DNA of 21,466 nt from Bacteroidales bacterium UBA4912 (GTDB taxonomy: Bacteria > Bacteroidota > Bacteroidia > Bacteroidales > Dysgonomonadaceae): NCBI GenBank assembly GCA_002398875.1, contig DHCC01000015.1, positions 1 through 21,466 on the forward strand, in the 5' to 3' direction. The notes under the pieces are model-generated. The model made no database searches. It saw nothing but the letters and a program-made list of their open reading frames with translations, and had not been told where the DNA came from. This document shows, one piece after another, positions 7,299 through 15,252 of this stretch. Made by a program: the position numbers and the translations under genes. The stretch's first letter is position 1. Each line of letters starts with the position of its first letter.

Positions 7299-7320
7299 CA
7301 AATCAGTTTATTCTGATTTG
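7299..7320. promoter_or_regulatory. Perfect 8-bp palindrome at the expected malQ transcription start
   Basis: CAAATCAG (7299-7306) and CTGATTTG (7313-7320) form a perfect inverted repeat around a 6-nt spacer. It begins four bases after the -7 box, so it would cover the transcription start: either an operator for a dimeric regulator or a 5' hairpin in the leader. Confidence 0.45.
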
Positions 7321-7364
7321 AGTCATTATTATTGAAAGAATGATTAACTAATAAGGGGATATAT

Positions 7365-10043
7365 ATGGCTGTGTTAACTTTTCAAATTGACTACCATACA
7401 AATTGGGGTCAACAAGTATGCCTTTGTGGTTCTATACCTGAAATGGGACAATTCGACGAAACAAATGCATTGGTATTATCAAATGAAGGCAACAGGTGGT
7501 TTGCAGAATTAAATGTTACTGAGACAAAAGAAATTCAGTATTACTACTTTATACGTCAGGGAACAGGTGTAATAAGAAGAGAGTGGGGCAGACCGCGTAA
7601 GCTTCATATAATAAAAAATAAAGAGAAATTTATTATACAAGACCTTTGGAAAAGCAAACCCTATCACTCATATTTATATTCAAGTGTTTTTACTGAAAGT
7701 GTTTTCAAACATGAAAAAACCACTCTTCCAACAAAATATTATAAACACTCTGTACTTTTAAATGTAATTTGTCCTTACGCAGGAAAGGACCAGAAGCTTT
7801 ATATAAGCGGTGAATGTGAAGAGCTTGGCCGCTGGGATCTTTCTAAAGCAAAAAAACTTGACTGTATAGATGACGGTGAGTGGCAGATAATACTGGATGC
7901 CAAAAAATTGCCCGAGCAGACTCATTACAAGTTTGTAATAATGGATGATATCACCGGTGAAAATGTTCATTGGGAAGATGGTGGAAATCGAATACTTTTT
8001 GCGGAAAAAGCACAAGAGTGTGATTCAGTATTTGTAGAAATGGCTTTACTGTTTCATCATTATAATTTTTCATTCAAAGGAATAGGCACTTCAATACCTG
8101 TTTTCTCATTAAAAACTGATGATAGTTTTGGCATAGGAGACTTTGCTGATTTAAGAAAAATGATAGATTGGGTTGCCTTAACTAACCAGCACATAATTCA
8201 GCTTTTACCTGTTAATGATACAACAACTACTAAAACATGGCGTGATTCATATCCATACAGCGCCATTTCTATTTATGCCCTTCATCCAATTTATTTAGGT
8301 TGCAAGGAATTTAAATTAAATGATAGTAAGAAATACCGACTATACTTAGAGAAAGCTAAACTTCTAAACGATTTAGATGAGATAGAATACGAAAAAGTAT
8401 ATGAACTCAAGTATGATTATTGTCAAGACCTTTTTCTGCAGGATGGTAAAGAGGTGTTAGATTCAAAGGAGTTTTCAGAATTTTATGAACAAAATAAAGA
8501 TTGGCTTTTTCCATACGCTTGCTATTGTTATCTGAGAGACAAAAATAACAGTGCAAATTTCAGAGATTGGGGTGAGTTCAGTAAATACGATGAGAGACGT
8601 CTGAAACAAATGATTGAGATTTATTCCGATTCAAAAAAAGAGACTGACTACTACTGTTTTGTTCAGTATCTGTTGCACAAGCAATTCTCAGCAGTAAGAC
8701 TGTATGCTCATGAAAAAGGTATAACACTAAAAGGGGATATTCCCATAGGGATTGATCGTGACAGTGTTGATGCATGGAGCTCTCCGCATTTATTCAATAT
8801 GGAAACCCAAACCGGAGCGCCACCAGATAATTTTTCATACTTTGGACAGAACTGGGGTTTTCCAACATATAATTGGAAGGCCATGGAAGAAGATCATTAC
8901 AAATGGTGGAAAAATCGCTTTGGTAAAATGGCTGACTATTTCGATGCATACAGGATTGATCATATCCTTGGTTTCTTCCGTATTTGGGAAATACCTCTTG
9001 ATGCAGTACAGGGTTTGCTGGGACATTTTAATCCTGCATTACCCTACTGGGCAGAAGAGATCAGCAGAGCCGGTATACCTTTTGATGAGGAAAGAATGGT
9101 GAATCATTTTATTCACGAAAATTTTCTGACTGATATTTTCGGCGAATATACTGAAGAGGTTAAGAGTAATTATCTAGATATTTCGGGTTGGCAAAGATTT
9201 AAATTGAAATCATTCTGCGACACTCAGAAGAAAATATCGTTACTCTTTGATAATAAGAGTAATGAGAAGGAAAAAGTTGTTTGCGAAGGACTATTATCGC
9301 TTTGCACAGAAGTGTTATTCGTAAGAGATCCGAATGACTTTCACAAATTTCATCCCAGAATAACAGCACAATACACACATTCTTTCCAATATCTTGATGA
9401 TGATGTTAAATTTGCATTTAATCGTTTGTACGATGATTTTTACTTCAATCGTCATAACTACTTCTGGCGAGATCAGGCCATGAAAAAACTGCCTCCCTTA
9501 ATTTCATCAACAAACATGATGGTTTGTGGAGAAGATTTAGGTATGGTTCCCGACTGCGTCCCTTCGGTTATGTATGAATTGCAGATTTTAAGTCTTGAGA
9601 TTGAAAGAATGCCAAAGAGTTCAAACTACAAATTTACCGATTTGAATAATCTGCCATATTTATCTGTTTGCACTACTTCAACACATGACATGTCACCCAT
9701 TCGTTTATGGTGGACAGAAAACAGAGAAGTTACGCAGTACTATTATAATAATGTACTAAACCATGAAGGTTTAGCACCTGATGAATGCAGTACTGAATTG
9801 TGTCAGCAAATAATTGAAAGGCATTTAAAATCTGCTGCAATGTGGGTAATTATTCCATGGCAGGATTGGTTGTCGATTGACGGTGAGTTACGCAATCCGG
9901 ATATAAACAAAGAACGTATTAATGTACCTGCAAATCCTGAAAATTATTGGAGATACAGAATGCACGTATCTTTGGAGAAATTACTAAAAGAGACTGAATT
10001 AAATAACCGAATCAAAAGTATGTGTGATTCAGTAATTGCATAG
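7365..10043 (+). CDS. malQ: 4-alpha-glucanotransferase (GH77, DPE2-like) with two CBM20 domains
   Basis: Disproportionates alpha-1,4-glucans and maltodextrins; cytoplasmic (no signal peptide). Residues 1-100 and about 128-228 are two starch-binding CBM20 modules, with W/G patterns such as QVCLCGSIPEMGQF and KLYISGECEELGRWDLS. The GH77 barrel follows from about 240. Catalytic residues by motif are nucleophile D532 in AYRIDH, acid/base E723 in CGEDLG and D775 in STHDMSP. The gap of about 190 residues between nucleophile and acid/base is far larger than in simple amylomaltases (about 47) and matches the insertion known from plant DPE2, which also has tandem CBM20. AAGGGG at 7353-7358 is a plausible ribosome-binding site, seven bases before ATG 7365. 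It forms its own transcription unit, ending at a bidirectional terminator. Confidence 0.95.
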   Translation: MAVLTFQIDYHTNWGQQVCLCGSIPEMGQFDETNALVLSNEGNRWFAELNVTETKEIQYYYFIRQGTGVIRREWGRPRKLHIIKNKEKFIIQDLWKSKPYHSYLYSSVFTESVFKHEKTTLPTKYYKHSVLLNVICPYAGKDQKLYISGECEELGRWDLSKAKKLDCIDDGEWQIILDAKKLPEQTHYKFVIMDDITGENVHWEDGGNRILFAEKAQECDSVFVEMALLFHHYNFSFKGIGTSIPVFSLKTDDSFGIGDFADLRKMIDWVALTNQHIIQLLPVNDTTTTKTWRDSYPYSAISIYALHPIYLGCKEFKLNDSKKYRLYLEKAKLLNDLDEIEYEKVYELKYDYCQDLFLQDGKEVLDSKEFSEFYEQNKDWLFPYACYCYLRDKNNSANFRDWGEFSKYDERRLKQMIEIYSDSKKETDYYCFVQYLLHKQFSAVRLYAHEKGITLKGDIPIGIDRDSVDAWSSPHLFNMETQTGAPPDNFSYFGQNWGFPTYNWKAMEEDHYKWWKNRFGKMADYFDAYRIDHILGFFRIWEIPLDAVQGLLGHFNPALPYWAEEISRAGIPFDEERMVNHFIHENFLTDIFGEYTEEVKSNYLDISGWQRFKLKSFCDTQKKISLLFDNKSNEKEKVVCEGLLSLCTEVLFVRDPNDFHKFHPRITAQYTHSFQYLDDDVKFAFNRLYDDFYFNRHNYFWRDQAMKKLPPLISSTNMMVCGEDLGMVPDCVPSVMYELQILSLEIERMPKSSNYKFTDLNNLPYLSVCTTSTHDMSPIRLWWTENREVTQYYYNNVLNHEGLAPDECSTELCQQIIERHLKSAAMWVIIPWQDWLSIDGELRNPDINKERINVPANPENYWRYRMHVSLEKLLKETELNNRIKSMCDSVIA

Positions 10044-10057
10044 ATTCCCAGAAACAA

Positions 10058-10092
10058 AAAAAAGCTGCCTAAATTTAATAGACAGCTTTTTT
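10058..10092. terminator. Bidirectional terminator between malQ and aldolase
   Basis: A perfect 10-bp stem AAAAAAGCTG (10058-10067) / CAGCTTTTTT (10083-10092) with a 15-nt loop. The A-run and T-run on opposite sides make it work for malQ on the plus strand and the aldolase on the minus strand. Confidence 0.85.
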
Positions 10093-10107
10093 ATATATAG
10101 ATAATTC

Positions 10108-11100
10108 TTATGCTTTACCGGCGCTTCCTAATACATTAATTGTTTTGTGCATGTAAAGCTTTTTAAGTTCTTCACGTGCAGGTCCTAAGTATTTACGAGG
10201 GTCAAACTCTGCCGGATTTTTTGCAAAAACTTCGCGAACAGCAGCAGTCATAGCTAAACGACCGTCTGAGTCGATATTAATTTTGCAAACAGAAGAAGTT
10301 GCAGCTCTACGAAGCCATTCTTCAGGTATACCAATTGAATCTTTTAGTTTACCACCATATTTGTTTATAGTTTCCACATACTCCTGTGGTACTGAAGAAG
10401 AACCGTGAAGTACAATAGGGAATCCCGGGATACGCTTTTCAATTTCTTCAAGAATATCGAAACGAATTGTAGGGGGTACCAATACACCGTTTTCATCGCG
10501 TGTGCACTGTTCAGGTGTAAACTTGAAAGCACCATGTGAAGTACCAATTGAAATTGCTAATGAGTCAACACCTGTACGAGTAACAAAGTCAACCACCTCA
10601 TCTGGTTCAGTATAAGTGTGATGTTCTGCCTGTACGTCATCTTCAACTCCTGCAAGAACTCCTAATTCACCTTCTACTGTAACATCGTACTGATGTGCGT
10701 AATCAACAACTTTTTTTGTCAATGCAACATTTTCCTCGTAAGGAAGATGAGAACCATCAATCATAACAGAAGAGAAACCGCTTTCGATGCAGCTTTTACA
10801 TAATTCAAAGCTGTCGCCATGATCAAGATGCAGAACAATAGGAATTTCGTAACCAAGTTCTTTTGCATACTCAACAGCTCCCTGAGCCATATAACGTAGA
10901 AGTGTCTGGTTTGCATACTTACGAGCACCGCTTGACACTTGCATGATTACAGGAGATTTTGTTTCAACACAAGCTGAAACAATAGCCTGTAATTGTTCCA
11001 TATTATTGAAATTGAAAGCTGGGATAGCATAGCCACCTTCAACCGCTTTCTTGAATAACTCTTTTGAGTTTACTAAACCCAGTTCTTTATAACTTACCAT
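10108..11100 (-). CDS. fba: Class II fructose-bisphosphate aldolase
   Basis: Reversible cleavage of fructose-1,6-bisphosphate to DHAP and glyceraldehyde-3-phosphate in glycolysis and gluconeogenesis; zinc-dependent and cytoplasmic. From ATG 11100 the protein has 330 residues. Landmarks: IPAFNFNN at 26-33; LHLD93H94GD with catalytic Asp and a zinc His; the EGELGVLAG loop at 143-151; IGTSH189GAFK, the second zinc His; VLH232GSSS, the third; and the DHAP-binding KINIDSD at 273-279. An in-frame ATG at 11166 exists but lies upstream of a TATTTTTG promoter box (11144-11151), so 11100 is the better start. The downstream terminator is shared with malQ. It is a single-gene unit. Confidence 0.95.
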   Translation of the reverse strand: MVSYKELGLVNSKELFKKAVEGGYAIPAFNFNNMEQLQAIVSACVETKSPVIMQVSSGARKYANQTLLRYMAQGAVEYAKELGYEIPIVLHLDHGDSFELCKSCIESGFSSVMIDGSHLPYEENVALTKKVVDYAHQYDVTVEGELGVLAGVEDDVQAEHHTYTEPDEVVDFVTRTGVDSLAISIGTSHGAFKFTPEQCTRDENGVLVPPTIRFDILEEIEKRIPGFPIVLHGSSSVPQEYVETINKYGGKLKDSIGIPEEWLRRAATSSVCKINIDSDGRLAMTAAVREVFAKNPAEFDPRKYLGPAREELKKLYMHKTINVLGSAGKA

Positions 11101-11143
11101 CTTCTTAATTATTTTATTTAACTGATAATCTTGAATTCTCATA

Positions 11144-11151
11144 CAAAAATA
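11144..11151 (-). promoter_or_regulatory. -7 box of the aldolase gene
   Basis: The minus strand reads TATTTTTG, an exact TAnnTTTG match, 43 bases before ATG 11100. This favours the shorter coding region. No clear TTTG -33 element is visible. Confidence 0.4.
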
Positions 11152-11225
11152 GCTTTTTATCTGCAATTAAAGAAATATATGAGAAAAAAACATCAATATG
11201 TTAGTTCTGACATGGGTGATACTTT

Positions 11226-11354
11226 AGTCTGTCTTGATCCATACTTTGGTATGACCTCGCTCTTATAATCTCCTTTTAAAACTGAGTCAAGTAAGGTTCA
11301 GGTCATTGTTATTTTATAATGATTTAAAAGTAAAGTATGGTGTTTTAACAGACT
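11226..11354. repeat. Imperfect inverted repeat between aldolase and alcohol dehydrogenase
   Basis: AGTCTGT (11226-11232) and CCATACTTT (11239-11247) recur inverted as AAAGTATGG (11332-11340) and ACAGACT (11348-11354). Matching blocks are 9 and 7 bp, separated by 6 and 7 unmatched bases. The enclosed DNA (about 129 bp in total) has no gene. It may be a small non-autonomous element or chance; no target-site duplication is evident. Confidence 0.3.
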
Positions 11355-11369
11355 CGTGACTTATTTATT

Positions 11370-12521
11370 TCATAAGTTCACTTTTACTCCTTCGTAACAA
11401 GCTTGAAATATTTGCTCCAGTTCTTCAACTGTCGGTTTACGAGGATTGAAACCGGTACAAGGATCCGCAAATGAGTTATTTGCAATATATTTAAGATTCT
11501 TTGTCCATTCCTCTTCGCTTACACCAAATTCTTTTACAGTTCCGATCACATTGATGTCGGCACGTAAGGTTTCTACTTCCTGCGCTAAATCTTCGGCAGT
11601 TTGTTTTCCCAAAACAGTTGCTAAATCTTCAAATCTGTTAGTGGCTTTACTGTTAAATCGAATTACGTTTGGCAAAACTATTGCGTTAGCAACTCCGTGA
11701 GGAATATGGTACATACCACCTAATTGGTGAGCCAGGGAGTGTGCAATACCTAACCAGGAATTTGTGAAAGCAAATCCGGCCATAGCGGATGCATCGTGCA
11801 TATTTTGGCGTACAGTTAAATTTTCAGGTTCAGCCACTGCAGTTCTTAAATTGTCAAAGATCATCTCCATAGAACCTTTAGACAATACATCTGCATAATT
11901 ATCTTCAATATTAGAAACATAAGCTTCAATACTGTGAGTTAATGCATCGAGTCCGGTATTTGCTGTTATTCTGTCTGACATTGTTTTGCAGAGATTACCA
12001 TCTATAATTGCAACATCAGGAGTAAGTTCATAAGAAACAACCGGATATTTAACACCTTTCTCATTATCTGTAATCACTGCCAATCCGGTCATTTCAGTAC
12101 CAGTACCACTTGTTGTGGGAATTGCCACGAAACGTGCTTTTTGGCGTAAAGCCGGAATATTGAAGGGTTTAATAACATCTTCGAAGGTCAGTTCGGGATA
12201 TTCATAGAATGTCCACATCATTTTAGCAGCATCAATACTTGAACAGCCTCCTAATCCGATAACCCAGTCCGGTTGAAACTTAGAGAAAGATTCAGCACCC
12301 TGAAGTACAGTATTAATAGAAGGATCACCTTCAACACCACTAAAAACTTGAGTCTCTATTCCTGCTTCTTTCAAGTAATCCAATGCATTATCCAATACAC
12401 CACTTTTCTTTACAGAATTTTTACCACAAACAATAATTGCTCTATTACCTTTCAGGTTTTTTAATTCTTCAATAGCTCCAACGCCATGAAACGTTTCGCC
12501 TGCTACATACAATTTGCTCAT
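11370..12521 (-). CDS. Iron-containing (group III) alcohol dehydrogenase
   Basis: An NAD(P)-dependent alcohol/aldehyde oxidoreductase, 383 residues, cytoplasmic. The Rossmann-like N-terminal domain carries GLGGCSSIDAAK at 89-100 (usually GGGSxxD; here C93 replaces the third Gly). AIPTTSGTGTEMT at 133-145 binds the cofactor. Metal ligands by family alignment are D192, H196 (GLDALTHSIEAY), H261 and H275 (GIAHSLAHQLGGMYHIPHG), the FucO-type pattern. The likely role is fermentation or aldehyde detoxification; butanol, 1,2-propanediol and ethanol dehydrogenases share this fold, so the substrate is open. An AraC-family regulator lies 73 bases upstream in the same direction, with a TAATTTTG box in the gap, suggesting local control. 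Confidence 0.92.
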   Translation of the reverse strand: MSKLYVAGETFHGVGAIEELKNLKGNRAIIVCGKNSVKKSGVLDNALDYLKEAGIETQVFSGVEGDPSINTVLQGAESFSKFQPDWVIGLGGCSSIDAAKMMWTFYEYPELTFEDVIKPFNIPALRQKARFVAIPTTSGTGTEMTGLAVITDNEKGVKYPVVSYELTPDVAIIDGNLCKTMSDRITANTGLDALTHSIEAYVSNIEDNYADVLSKGSMEMIFDNLRTAVAEPENLTVRQNMHDASAMAGFAFTNSWLGIAHSLAHQLGGMYHIPHGVANAIVLPNVIRFNSKATNRFEDLATVLGKQTAEDLAQEVETLRADINVIGTVKEFGVSEEEWTKNLKYIANNSFADPCTGFNPRKPTVEELEQIFQACYEGVKVNL

Positions 12522-12550
12522 AATTATAATCGTTTTTAAAATTTATGGTG

Positions 12551-12558
12551 CAAAATTA
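12551..12558 (-). promoter_or_regulatory. -7 box of the alcohol dehydrogenase gene
   Basis: The minus strand reads TAATTTTG, an exact TAnnTTTG match, 30 bases before the dehydrogenase ATG and downstream of the AraC-type gene. It lacks a visible TTTG -33 element, as expected for an activator-dependent promoter; this is suggestive only. Confidence 0.35.
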
Positions 12559-12594
12559 CATGTTCCCGGGAGTGTAGAGATTATAAATTTGGGC

Positions 12595-13479
12595 TTATTT
12601 CTTGTAAATATGAGATAATCGGTATTTCAGTTCAGATGGAGTACAGTTTAATTTAGCAGCTATAAATTTATTAAGAGCAGAAGGAGAGTCGAATCCCAGT
12701 TCGTAAGCAATTTCTTTATGCGGAAAGTCATAAAACACCAACAATCGTTTTATTTCCAGCAGTAATCGCTCATGAATTACATTCAAGGCCGTTTCTCCGA
12801 CATAGTTGTTACAGATAGCATTTAATTTCTTTGTCGTTATATTCAGTTGTTCAGCGTAACCCTGCACTGTTCTGCACACTTTAAACTGCTCTTCCACCAA
12901 ATCCCGGAAATGAAGATTGATATCGGCCTCTTCCGTCTCAGTTCTTGAGGGCTCTTTTGAATGCCCATATTCTATAAGCTGCAGCAATAATATTTTAATA
13001 TAGAACTTGATCTGTTCTTTTTTAGCAGGAGAAATACGCTCGTATAAGTCCCGTATATTCTTTACAACAGCAATTAGTTCAGCGAACTCTTCCGCTGTTG
13101 GGACAATATAATTCAACCGACGTTGCAGGTCAACATTATAAGCACTTAAATCCTTTTGCAGAACAGCAGAACAAAACAGTTCATCACCGAACATGATAAT
13201 CTCCCCTTCAGCATCAGGTGAAAATGAGATCTGATGAAACTGTTTCGGAAAGAGTACAGATATACAAGGTTTTGCTATTTGATAAGTATCAAATTCGATA
13301 TTATGATTCATTGTTCCTTTTTCCAGAACAATAATTTGATAATAATCGTGTCTATGCGGTTTGTTGGAGTCAAAAAATGGAACATGATTTATATACTCCA
13401 TGTTAAATGCAATGCATGGTTTCTGAAAAGCCTCAAAATATTCTTCCAGTTTATAGGTTGGTATGACATCTTTATTCAT
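12595..13479 (-). CDS. AraC-family transcriptional regulator
   Basis: A 294-residue regulator from ATG 13479; the longer frame to 13488 uses TTG. The N-terminal half is a cupin-like ligand domain (HRHDYYQIIVLEKG, then ISVLFPKQFHQISF), the usual AraC_binding opening with paired His residues. The C-terminal 100 residues carry two helix-turn-helix units: VQGYAEQLNITTKKLNAICN and the highly characteristic HKEIAYELGFDSPSALNKFI, ending TPSELKYRLSHIYKK. The well-formed promoter at 13531-13560 precedes it. It lies directly upstream of the alcohol dehydrogenase in the same direction and is its likely activator. The inducer cannot be read from the sequence. Confidence 0.92.
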   Translation of the reverse strand: MNKDVIPTYKLEEYFEAFQKPCIAFNMEYINHVPFFDSNKPHRHDYYQIIVLEKGTMNHNIEFDTYQIAKPCISVLFPKQFHQISFSPDAEGEIIMFGDELFCSAVLQKDLSAYNVDLQRRLNYIVPTAEEFAELIAVVKNIRDLYERISPAKKEQIKFYIKILLLQLIEYGHSKEPSRTETEEADINLHFRDLVEEQFKVCRTVQGYAEQLNITTKKLNAICNNYVGETALNVIHERLLLEIKRLLVFYDFPHKEIAYELGFDSPSALNKFIAAKLNCTPSELKYRLSHIYKK

Positions 13480-13530
13480 ATTCGTCAAGTTTAAGTATCC
13501 TGTGAACTAAAACATTGAAAACTAAGGTGC

Positions 13531-13560
13531 CAAAACTACATAATATTTTTGGGTGTCAAA
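13531..13560 (-). promoter_or_regulatory. Bacteroidetes-type promoter of the araC-family gene
   Basis: On the minus strand TTTG (13557-13560) is followed after 18 nt by TAGTTTTG (13531-13538), a full match to the -33 TTTG / -7 TAnnTTTG pair, 51 bases before ATG 13479. It is the clearest promoter in the window. Confidence 0.65.
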
Positions 13561-13580
13561 TATTTTCCGCTTTCAAAAGA

Positions 13581-14480
13581 CTAGAAACGCATAAAGAAAT
13601 CCCAGGTTTCTTTTGCTATCCAATTCACATCAGAACCGGGATCTTTAACGTTTTCGGTATGACCACCCACAAATGAACCAAACAATACCGGATATTCTTC
13701 TGGAAGTCCTTCAAATTCTGTCGTGATATGAGTTGGCGTTGTAGCTATAGGTATTTTGGGCATTTCTCTTAGTCCATTGTTCTTCAGATGTGTTAATACG
13801 CAGTACTTGCCACCTTGTTTGAGTTCATCTGAGTTGACAAACTTGCAGAGACCGTCTTCTGTACCAGTTACGCTAAAGAAGGCAAGTGGTTCGCGTTTGT
13901 TCTCAGGAAGGTAAATGTTCCAGTTGGCAGGTGCATAACAGGCAACAGCTCTAAGATCTTTCTGGAAATTTAACGATAACGAGTATGTAATCATTGCGCC
14001 AAAACTAAAGCCGCAGCAAAATACGCGTGAAGTGTCAATACTCAATTTATCCTTAAACAGACTAAGCATATCGGCAAAGAATATATGATCTTTGTCATCT
14101 CTTCCACGCCAGGGAGAACGGTCGGTATATCCCTCGGGTGCTACGAAAATGACAGGAACACCATCTCTTTCGGCATAAGTCTTCAGACCATAAAAGTTTT
14201 GATCAACCATAGTTTGCATATTTCCACCCATCATGTGCATAGCGAAAATCAAACGATACGTTTTGTTTTTATCGTAGTCTTTGGGGATATCAATGGTATA
14301 TTTTCGCGAAAGTCCAGCGCTTGTGATGGTATAAGTCCCGCTCTTAAAATCCCCCAGGTCTTTACCGTAACCGGCACTGGGAGTTGGAGCATTTTTTAAC
14401 TTACGGGCATCATCGACTGATTGTGCATTGAGCGTAAAAAAAGAAGCTAAAAGGATAAAGAGGATAACTGTTTTTCTCAT
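13581..14480 (-). CDS. Secreted PHB-depolymerase/CE1-like esterase
   Basis: A 299-residue alpha/beta hydrolase exported by a signal peptide (MRKTVILFILLASFFTLNAQ, cut near 20). It belongs to the LpqC/esterase-PHB group shared with feruloyl and acetylxylan esterases. The triad by motif is nucleophile S159 in CCGFSFGAM, acid D209 in VTGTEDG and base H274 in FVGGHTEN. The oxyanion region is probably near AMHMMGGN (80-87). Typical substrates are ester groups on plant polysaccharides or polyhydroxyalkanoates; nothing here decides between them. No xylanase or SusCD neighbour is present. The upstream region has two strong inverted repeats overlapping its promoter, so regulated expression is likely. 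Confidence 0.82.
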   Translation of the reverse strand: MRKTVILFILLASFFTLNAQSVDDARKLKNAPTPSAGYGKDLGDFKSGTYTITSAGLSRKYTIDIPKDYDKNKTYRLIFAMHMMGGNMQTMVDQNFYGLKTYAERDGVPVIFVAPEGYTDRSPWRGRDDKDHIFFADMLSLFKDKLSIDTSRVFCCGFSFGAMITYSLSLNFQKDLRAVACYAPANWNIYLPENKREPLAFFSVTGTEDGLCKFVNSDELKQGGKYCVLTHLKNNGLREMPKIPIATTPTHITTEFEGLPEEYPVLFGSFVGGHTENVKDPGSDVNWIAKETWDFFMRF

Positions 14481-14526
14481 TGTTCATTATTTTTAATTGA
14501 TTCTTGGTTATTTCTTATTACTTTCT

Positions 14527-14544
14527 ATGCGTTAGAAAACGCAT
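14527..14544. promoter_or_regulatory. Short perfect hairpin in the esterase leader
   Basis: ATGCGTT (14527-14533) and AACGCAT (14538-14544) form a 7-bp perfect inverted repeat with a 4-base loop, 47 bases before the esterase ATG and downstream of the putative promoter. Confidence 0.35.
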
Positions 14545-14556
14545 CTTTACATACTA

Positions 14557-14624
14557 TAACAGGGCAAAGATATATATATTTCTGCTTGGTTTATGCAAAA
14601 AGATTATATATTGTTGCCCTGTTA
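14557..14624. repeat. Long inverted repeat over the esterase promoter
   Basis: The 20-base arms 14557-14576 and 14605-14624 are inverted copies with two mismatches; the outer 11 bp (TAACAGGGCAA / TTGCCCTGTTA) are perfect. The 28-nt centre is unpaired. The -7 box of the esterase lies in the left arm. No T-run follows either end, so it is not a plain terminator. It may be an operator pair or a tiny MITE-like insertion. Confidence 0.5.
14565..14572 (-). promoter_or_regulatory. -7 box of the esterase gene
   Basis: The minus strand reads TATCTTTG (exact TAnnTTTG), with TTTG at 14596-14599 upstream but at a long spacing of 23 nt. The box is inside the inverted repeat at 14557-14624. Confidence 0.4.
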
Positions 14625-14665
14625 GAAGGTAGCATCTCGCTAATAGCACGACCTTTAAACTGATT

Positions 14666-15082
14666 TCATGCCAGTAGAATAAACAATAACGGTATCGTAA
14701 TTCCAATTATAAACTCTATCCCCCCTCGTCCCCGCAAACCATTTTTGCCGCGTGGCATTATTAATCCGGTGATAGTAATAGCTATGAGCGAAAAAGCAAA
14801 TATATCGGAGAAAATGGTCCATCCTCTGTGCGGGTTGTAATGCATCCTGTTAAATTGCCTGATAATAGGACGAGGCTTATGTTGTACGTAAAGGCCATCC
14901 CTATTTGTTAAGTCTACTTTTATCGTTGAACCTCCTTTCAAGAATAAAACATCTTGCACAATGTCCTCGGCATCAGGTTTGGTATTCAGCAACTTCATTG
15001 CAAAGAAAAGCTGAGAAGTATAATACTCTTTAAAAACACTTTCAAAAGAGTAATATTTATCTGAAATATTAATTTGATACAT
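14666..15082 (-). pseudogene. Chimeric ORF: sigma-factor N-terminus fused to a PepSY-type membrane C-terminus
   Basis: The 138-residue frame joins two unrelated parts. Residues 1 to about 45 (YYSFESVFKEYYTSQLFFAM, then PDAEDIVQDV) are the start of ECF sigma region 2.1-2.2 and stop just where FxxxW should follow. From about 47 the frame reads FLKGGSTIKVDLTNRDGLYV, then RMHYNPHRGWTIFSDIFAFS and GKNGLRGRGG. This is the C-terminal end of a small PepSY-associated TM-helix protein with membrane segments at about 90-110 and 122-138. Sigma regions 3-4 and the PepSY N-terminus are missing, so an internal deletion probably fused two neighbouring genes in frame. Such pairs (FecI-like sigma, PepSY protein) occur around iron/TonB loci. 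Neither half should keep its original function, though the ORF itself is intact. Confidence 0.65.
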
Positions 15083-15103
15083 TAAAATTGAGTTGAACGA
15101 TCA

Positions 15104-15111
15104 CAAAGATA
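15104..15111 (-). promoter_or_regulatory. -7 box of the sigma/PepSY chimera
   Basis: The minus strand reads TATCTTTG, an exact TAnnTTTG match, 21 bases before ATG 15082, so the chimera may still be transcribed. No -33 TTTG is visible. Confidence 0.35.
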
Positions 15112-15180
15112 CAAAAATGTTATGTAAAGGATAAAATATCGTGTCTATTGTGATATTTCATGACTAAAATCTTATAAACA

Positions 15181-15242
15181 AAAAAACCGCCCCATAGTAC
15201 ATGAGACGGATACATCTGAAGATATTTCAGAACAGGACGGTT
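15181..15242 (-). terminator. Structured terminator after CarboxypepD_reg copy 1
   Basis: Read on the minus strand, AACCGTCC (15242-15235) pairs with GGGCGGTT (15192-15185, one G-U) and is followed by a T-run. Inside, CTGAA/TTCAG (15216-15230) forms a second hairpin. The outer stem is conserved in copy 2 with one changed base pair and one mismatch. Confidence 0.55.
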
Positions 15243-15252
15243 CTCGTAATAG

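Noticed and set aside
8752..9102. 116-codon ORF in another frame inside malQ
   Set aside because: It overlaps the catalytic centre of a strongly conserved enzyme and has no recognisable sequence; it is a shadow frame.
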